Part shown: in pieces, positions 9,001 through 10,580 of the stretch
How the letters are laid out: each line of letters starts with the position of its first letter
Position numbering within the stretch: position 1 is the first letter of the stretch
Assembly (NCBI GenBank): GCA_946408295.1
Contig: CAMJRT010000027.1
Coordinates: 1-10,580 of the forward strand
Source of the DNA: an uncultured Bacteroidales bacterium
GTDB taxonomy: Bacteria; Bacteroidota; Bacteroidia; Bacteroidales; UBA932
Direction of reading: 5' to 3'
Length of the DNA stretch: 10,580 nt
The notes under the pieces: generated by a model
Seen by the model: only the letters and a program-made list of their open reading frames with translations
Database searches by the model: none
Told to the model about the DNA's origin: nothing
Translations under genes and position numbers: made by a program

Positions 9001-9885
9001 AACAATTCCGATACACACTATGTCTATTTCAACAATGTTGAGGTCCGAGACTTGGTAATTCCGAACACCATAACGAGGATAAAGGCTGGCGCTTGCTATC
9101 GCTGGAATAGACTCACATCGGTCACGATACCAAGTTCCGTTACGGAAATTGGGAATAGCGCGTTTGAAGCGTGCTCTGACATGACGGGGAGTTTGACCAT
9201 TCCTTCTTCGGTAACAAGTATTGGAGCAAATGCGTTTTTGAACTCCGGGATAACAAGTGTGACTATCCCTTCGTCGGTTACTTCGATAGGGAATGGTGCT
9301 TTCGCTAATTGCTATGGCTTAACAAATGTAGTAGTTAATGGCTCCGCTGGCATTGGTGTGTTCCAAAGCTCTGGAGCAAGACTCGGCGTCTTGACTATAA
9401 AGGGAAACTCCAGCGGAACGACTAACGGCTATACCGCTTTTGCGACAATCAAAATCGAAGGAGATTTTACTGCCGTTAGTAACACCGGCCACCAATTTGG
9501 GCGAGAGACGCGCGTTGGCACATACGATTTTGTTTTAAGAATAGGAGGGAACGCATCGTTTAACTCTTCCGCCCAAGAGATTTATAATCAAGACTTGGCT
9601 TTCTTTGAGGTAATGGGAAATGTTACCAGCGCGGGAGGTAATTTATACTCTAATGTTAAGAATGGGTGCATACTCCATCTTGGTTACAATGGGAAAGTGA
9701 CTTCTCCTGCGTCTTATTTCATGAGAACAGCGTCAAGAATAACAAAAATCTATGTCGGCCCCGGGGAGTCGCAAGCCGGAGACCAAGCCGTTCTCGCCCA
9801 ATACCTCGCAGATAGCGGCTGGGCAGCATATTCTGACAAGTTAGACACTTGGTACAACTACAACGGAGAATACAAGAACTCTTAA
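3076..9885 (+). CDS. giant multidomain phage tail protein with LamG-like, CotH-like and BspA-type LRR segments
   Basis: This 2269-residue protein starts at ATG 3076, 3 nt after the preceding stop. The segments, with approximate residues, are as follows. 1-80: an N-terminus (NLDEDWG, FSGEAVQAFIKSYL, YFFASEEDRNSFINDPS) of a type I recall at the start of large Bacteroidales phage tail proteins. 85-440: several beta-sandwich or Ig-like stretches. 455-660: a LamG/jelly-roll-like segment. 685-1345: a CotH-like block (see separate entry). 1395-1545: irregular leucine-rich sequence. 1652-1690: ICVANW leader with a degenerate EF-hand-like loop. 1696-2095: BspA-type LRR_5 repeats. 2095-2269: beta-rich cap ending LAQYLADSGWAAYSDKLDTWYNY. 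There is no signal peptide, so it is probably not exported by itself but carried in the virion. A receptor-contact or surface-adhesion role is inferred. Base composition drops sharply over the LRR array while the frame stays open, suggesting domain exchange. An alternative is a large baseplate or tail-tip structural protein in which these folds are purely architectural. Confidence 0.85.
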   Translation: MAKTSQNNIQNLDEDWGNDANVGLPFSGEAVQAFIKSYLRNVTAAAWFDPTNYTMYFFASEEDRNSFINDPSQTSLPTFSCPMNFSSVLYRVNITNNTGTTNINVATNSGTCPISATFVVQTKSITDLSWTDTQTACYVTIMIDRGLTGIYENITERTLYPPGSTISMDVFRELAQGMNRVKIQFEAEDDSVSQALVYSINLAELYVELFNNFWYQPVMQNDGATHKFGGFKIAGAGSKTLHIAVYNSAGELEIEDISVLIGTTNAYVNTPYYYLIPPSSEFFSLPTGIYKLRVYVSTPGINSEAIEYNIMYVATADVSSAKLVCVNFLADKIYNYSNAVLCKFAVYNGNATYADVDVTFQQKQGETVVRENHVVLEDVLTEIEQTLGYEALWPGIEGTGYFIGFEIELAPASASGNVPLDNSTVFPPTPEYDFYMLAANRLNGEANKEKIINVANDTELAATWTGVDFANGVDGWTTDDAGRSCLRIPAKSRMVLPASAFNLLSGDNQTFEIAYKVVNCADYDENVITLSPNPDAAGFRGIRIKPTNITVHNSSNSDESDDIYQGTNLCDDEVVHFVLTINPYYSGTRKLVKAYINGCKNFLFEYTNSTEWTGYNANLVIGSEKSDVFVYLIRHYPVALSDAAVQTNYINSLADVAERDEMNYKQASVLDAGATNIDYETVKNNDYNFFVVQMTQGSGVPSAANGWGKKTEGKSILEMHFGKHPEWDWKIENPETMGQGTTSMNYYRWNIRWRIDKANADDPEHKKKVPVSYSTRTKVGSSYQYTWSEPQWATTVRFDGDNHPPLMRITAKINQASSMQSHKIGATRAYTALNKAIGLQNEAQAMAGSGPEPVVAVYEYPAFGFEYNPGTDSYTYIGLFTIGPDKGDKPSFGYDKVKSTLITLEGTDHSQPIARFAYPHIVSDPEGATGDVSYYYPEEGLAVNLGEGTYLTGLEISNCHNKEIDKSNKDNKAALDQPLIRAILDDEFWPAYELIWENSTLIFPITQSHPYYRSNAANTLAYINSHLSGETYEDNFRLGQYNDRLGYPDMQFWIEGDANYTLYYYDEADKIYKPDISLLSQNGTPSGSTSDDKNEWFKAQRRARFMASIGEWFDLDDTIFHYVFCLIFGATDNFAKNSYPYKMAAVNFVNGHNTGGKWKWRQDDLDTIFDIDNSGRDSKPYMIEYEDVTGTTAYFAGSNSVFWNLIHECYWEDYNNGAGKGIRSIGKSVIAAMTSLSHANNPYDGFIAFISQCFWDNAQAYFPESAYNVDCEFKYEQAWLVNGQNVPPLTQALGNHYSGERLWVRRRAVYMLSLFRTGPFGDYSDTKLGTISFRPTSLEVTLTPMMWLYPALAIGQTNIVTAERTPVNTPRQITASVDAQGNTAAYIQASNYYTTLGNLKALNLGQQDLGNITITAAKLVELIIGDPNGGVTTNIPGVVLAQNTKCLELIDFRNAASIRTISGLDNCTRLRTLLLAGTIIQQVELQAGSKIETLALPATLTRLVLRGLKHLTTLSVAGYSNIQTVHIEDTDVDAFGLLASVFAASEVLTYIRILWLGIYVDTTRAAVNMLPTLAQPQYKGLAADGATVLDKPFIEGTIDVSAGGLTASNIQDLQLDIEHQEDYDGNIKKVLARVFNTSLYLLYDSTKIYITFVDPEVERICVANWSTDGVGLTTADAAAVTNILPYFRGDEDITSFDELRYFSGLEAINGQNVVGGGGFEGCINLRSISFGPNVYRVWHRAFYGCSSLEEITIQRSFDVNYIASFDGCSSLTRINIPSIEAWLQCSFGNHTPFTISKNGHLYIDGVEVTSVTIPSSVQEIMDRAFMYCKGLTSVVIPSSVRNIHANAFNGCSALTSVTLPTSELYEIGGSAFADCTSLTGSFVIPPCVTTLGGYLLQRTGITSFTVPATVISYLGLLCYEMRSLEELHFHATLAAGSNNFYACTSLVRLYVTDFAQSQSILPNQLNLANHSVYFSNNSDTHYVYFNNVEVRDLVIPNTITRIKAGACYRWNRLTSVTIPSSVTEIGNSAFEACSDMTGSLTIPSSVTSIGANAFLNSGITSVTIPSSVTSIGNGAFANCYGLTNVVVNGSAGIGVFQSSGARLGVLTIKGNSSGTTNGYTAFATIKIEGDFTAVSNTGHQFGRETRVGTYDFVLRIGGNASFNSSAQEIYNQDLAFFEVMGNVTSAGGNLYSNVKNGCILHLGYNGKVTSPASYFMRTASRITKIYVGPGESQAGDQAVLAQYLADSGWAAYSDKLDTWYNYNGEYKNS
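4435..5070 (+). other. LamG-like (concanavalin-type) segment of the giant tail protein
   Basis: Residues of roughly 455-660 fit the rhythm of a LamG-like jelly roll. TWTGVDFANGVDGW is followed by a short strand with LRIPAKSRMVLP, then NQTFEIAYKV, a loop with a strand GIRIKPTNITVHNS, VVHFVLTINPY, LVKAYINGCKNFLFEYT and ANLVIGSEKSDVFVYLIRHYPVALSDAAVQTNYIN. The V-V-H-F-V-L-T-I, then K-A-Y-I-N-G and final I-x-x-x-x-x-Y-x-x-x-L-S-x-x-x-V-x-x-N-Y pattern is typical of LamG_3/concanavalin domains. These often bind glycans or surface polymers in phage tail proteins. This is motif-based inference. Confidence 0.6.
5128..7110 (+). other. CotH-like (atypical kinase fold) block of the giant tail protein
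   Basis: Residues 685-1345 contain, in the order expected of CotH-type folds: a GQGTTS stretch (738-743) with an R/K-rich strand after it; ITAKINQASSMQSHK, with K812 as a possible N-lobe lysine; a helical part around DDEFWPAYELIWEN; GATDNFAKN with D1132 and N1137 in the D-x4-N spacing of a kinase catalytic loop; and KWKWRQDDLDT with D1163, D1164 and D1166 as metal-binding candidates, followed by FDIDNSG. The block ends with ERLWVRRRAVYMLS (E1300, R1305-R1307). CotH proteins are divergent protein kinases known from spore coats. I recall related blocks in gut-phage tail proteins. Whether this one is an active enzyme, a pseudokinase or a structural fold cannot be told from sequence. Confidence 0.5.
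7258..7710 (+). repeat. irregular leucine-rich segment of phage-like composition
   Basis: Residues of about 1395-1545 show repeated short L-x-x-L-x-L units: LGNLKALNLG, KLVELIIGD, KCLELIDFRN, NCTRLRTLLLAG, SKIETLALPATLTRLVLRG, LKHLTTLSVAGY and NIQTVHIED. Unit length is uneven, about 19-26 residues. The DNA here is GC-rich like the upstream part of the gene (36 of 60 G+C at 7681-7740). It therefore differs from the AT-rich LRR_5 array further downstream and appears to belong to the original phage scaffold. Confidence 0.6.
8121..9750 (+). repeat. AT-rich BspA-type LRR_5 repeat cassette inside the giant tail gene
   Basis: The encoded protein has repeating units of about 22-24 residues with consensus I-P-S-S-V-x-x-I-x-x-x-A-F-x-x-C-x-x-L-T-S-V. 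Clear copies have their T/V-I-P-S-S-V at 8509, 8578, 9124, 9196 and 9262. Degenerate copies lie at 8230-8400, 8640-8900 and 9050-9110. This is the BspA-like LRR_5 type known from Bacteroidales surface adhesins. Hand counts of G+C per 60 nt are 24 (8161-8220), 24 (8581-8640), 26 (9181-9240) and 26 (9661-9720). Flanking phage-like blocks give 33 (5221-5280), 36 (7681-7740) and 34 (9781-9840). The last 300-400 nt encode non-canonical beta-rich repeats that share the AT-rich composition. Confidence 0.85.
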
Positions 9886-9897
9886 AACTATACTATT

Positions 9898-10164
9898 ATG
9901 GACATTAGAACTTTTTGCAAGCGTTTCATGCTTTGGACGGCTGTCGTTACGGCCGTGGTAATGCTCATCCTTGGTCTTTGCTTCGGCAAGGTCATCGAGG
10001 AAAACCTTTTCGCGGAGATTGCGAAATGGGTGGTGATGACGGGAGTAATCATCGTCATCATGGAGGTCTTTGCCTACACCCTCTCGCAGTTCTTCTATCA
10101 CGGCTCTCGGTTCGACCCGGAGAGTGAAAAGTACAAGGAACTCCACAAGAACGACAAGAAGTGA
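9898..10164 (+). CDS. two-span small membrane protein, possible holin
   Basis: This 88-residue protein has two hydrophobic helices at about residues 10-31 (FMLWTAVVTAVVMLILGLCFG) and 43-65 (KWVVMTGVIIVIMEVFAYTLSQFF), joined by a short charged loop. The C-terminal tail is hydrophilic and charged (RFDPESEKYKELHKNDKK). Length, two spans and a charged tail fit the layout of class II holins, and the position after the tail genes is where a lysis module would start. No family signature is recognised, so holin is only a candidate role. The gene starts 12 nt after the giant gene's stop with an AT-rich leader and no Shine-Dalgarno sequence. It overlaps the next gene as GTGA. Confidence 0.75.
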   Translation: MDIRTFCKRFMLWTAVVTAVVMLILGLCFGKVIEENLFAEIAKWVVMTGVIIVIMEVFAYTLSQFFYHGSRFDPESEKYKELHKNDKK

Positions 10165-10451
10165 AGTACCGCATCTTCAACGACCGAATCAAGTTGATTG
10201 GTTCGCACGAAGTCCCCAAGGGTAAGTTCGGACGGGAGCTGCAGGCCATCCGCAACCTCCACCCGTCTTGCCCGGTATGGGAAAGGAGTGAGAAGTCCCT
10301 TATCCGCGAGTGGGCCTCTCATAACCTCGCCTATGATCTCGGAATCCGGCGGAACAAGACCGCCGATTGCGACTTGAACTACGAACCGAAATGGTATAAC
10401 AACCTTATCTACGGGGTGGTCGGAACGGTCGCCCTGTGGGTGATCAAATGA
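10161..10451 (+). CDS. conserved small Bacteroidales-phage protein, unknown function
   Basis: The GTG start at 10161 overlaps the previous TGA (GTGA), so translation is probably coupled; this gives 96 residues. The core ELQAIRNLHPSCPVWERSEKSLIREWASHNLAYDLGI, then TADCDLNYEPKWYNNLIYGVVG, matches a pattern I recall in many Bacteroidales phage and prophage late regions: LHP.CPVW..S.KSL.REW..HN..YDL, then D.DL.YEPKWY. It is often near lysis genes. No biochemical function is known to me. The last 15 residues (LIYGVVGTVALWVIK) are hydrophobic and could be a short membrane-associated tail. The N-terminal 20 residues look like a small basic beta segment. Confidence 0.8.
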   Translation: MKYRIFNDRIKLIGSHEVPKGKFGRELQAIRNLHPSCPVWERSEKSLIREWASHNLAYDLGIRRNKTADCDLNYEPKWYNNLIYGVVGTVALWVIK

Positions 10452-10462
10452 CAAAGCCATGA
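10448..10462 (+). other. four-codon mini-ORF (MTKP) linking two genes
   Basis: ATG 10448 overlaps the stop of the preceding gene as ATGA. It reads M-T-K-P and ends at TGA 10460-10462, which in turn overlaps the ATG at 10459 of the next gene. It is too short to be a gene. It may carry terminating ribosomes onto the next start, or be chance. Confidence 0.35.
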
Positions 10463-10580
10463 GAACCGACGTTGGAGCGACGGCCAGCAATGTTGTTGAA
10501 GGCGGTGTGGTAGCCGTCACCGTCGCCGTATTAAAGAAAACCGTATTCGCTATGATACCCTTCGCCCTTCCCGCGTTGGT
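10459..10580 (+). CDS. 5' part of a small, probably membrane-associated protein (partial)
   Basis: The frame from ATG 10459 stays open for 40 codons to the window end. It begins MRTDVGATASNVVEGGVVAV, followed by a lysine pair and a hydrophobic stretch (TVFAMIPFALPAL) that looks like the start of a membrane helix. The start lies 7 nt after the upstream stop and overlaps the mini-ORF stop as ATGA. The position after a putative holin fits another lysis-region membrane protein, but the product is cut off by the window and no family is recognised. There is no other long open frame on this strand here. Confidence 0.6.
   Translation, partial: MRTDVGATASNVVEGGVVAVTVAVLKKTVFAMIPFALPAL

Noticed and set aside
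8121..9350. The repeated DNA as a CRISPR array or noncoding satellite.
   Set aside because: The repeats are visible at protein level only, the DNA of each unit differs at most synonymous sites, and there are no constant repeats with spacers.
9360..9885. The variable end of the giant tail gene as a target of a diversity-generating retroelement.
   Set aside because: No reverse transcriptase, template repeat or near-identical copy of the 3' end exists in the window, and the C-terminal fold does not look like a C-type lectin.
9886..9897. A terminator or promoter between the giant tail gene and the membrane protein gene.
   Set aside because: The gap is only 12 nt, AT-rich, with no inverted repeat and no room for a Bacteroidota promoter.

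Overview
The window looks like part of the late (virion and lysis) region of a tailed phage or prophage of a gut Bacteroidales host. All genes lie on the + strand. They are packed head to tail with gaps of 3-15 nt or with ATGA/GTGA-type overlaps, and no internal terminator or promoter is visible. Several proteins carry sequence signatures I recognise from Bacteroidales phages and from phage tail fibres in general. Start sites mostly have A-rich leaders instead of strong Shine-Dalgarno sequences, as is usual in Bacteroidota. Most of the window is moderately GC-rich (55-60% in blocks I counted by hand inside the giant gene), which points to a GC-richer host lineage. The genus cannot be fixed from this.

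Layout: positions 1-27 are probably the end of an upstream gene. Then come a small acidic single-span membrane protein (31-228), a 380-residue putative virion protein (212-1354), a small helical phage protein (1370-1789), a modular tail-fibre-like protein (1817-2881) and a 64-residue companion (2878-3072). A giant 2269-residue tail protein (3076-9885) fills most of the window. It is followed by a two-span membrane protein that could be a holin (9898-10164), a conserved small phage protein with a GTG start (10161-10451), and the start of another gene (10459 to the window end).

The giant protein is the centre of interest. Its apparent order is: a short virion-attachment-like N-terminus, several beta-sandwich-like segments, a LamG-like segment, a long block resembling CotH-type kinase folds with kinase-like polar residues retained, an irregular leucine-rich segment, and a C-terminal array of BspA-type (LRR_5) leucine-rich repeats of the kind found on Bacteroidales cell-surface proteins. 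The LRR array is much more AT-rich than the rest of the gene (about 40-43% versus 55-60% GC in sampled 60-nt blocks). Both edges are sharp, near 8121 and 9750, and the reading frame is intact across them. This suggests an exchangeable adhesion or receptor-recognition cassette inserted in a conserved phage scaffold.

Together the genes plausibly build the host-contact apparatus (fibre, companion, giant tail protein) and then start the lysis module (small membrane proteins). All functions are inferred from sequence patterns and context; no homology search was run.
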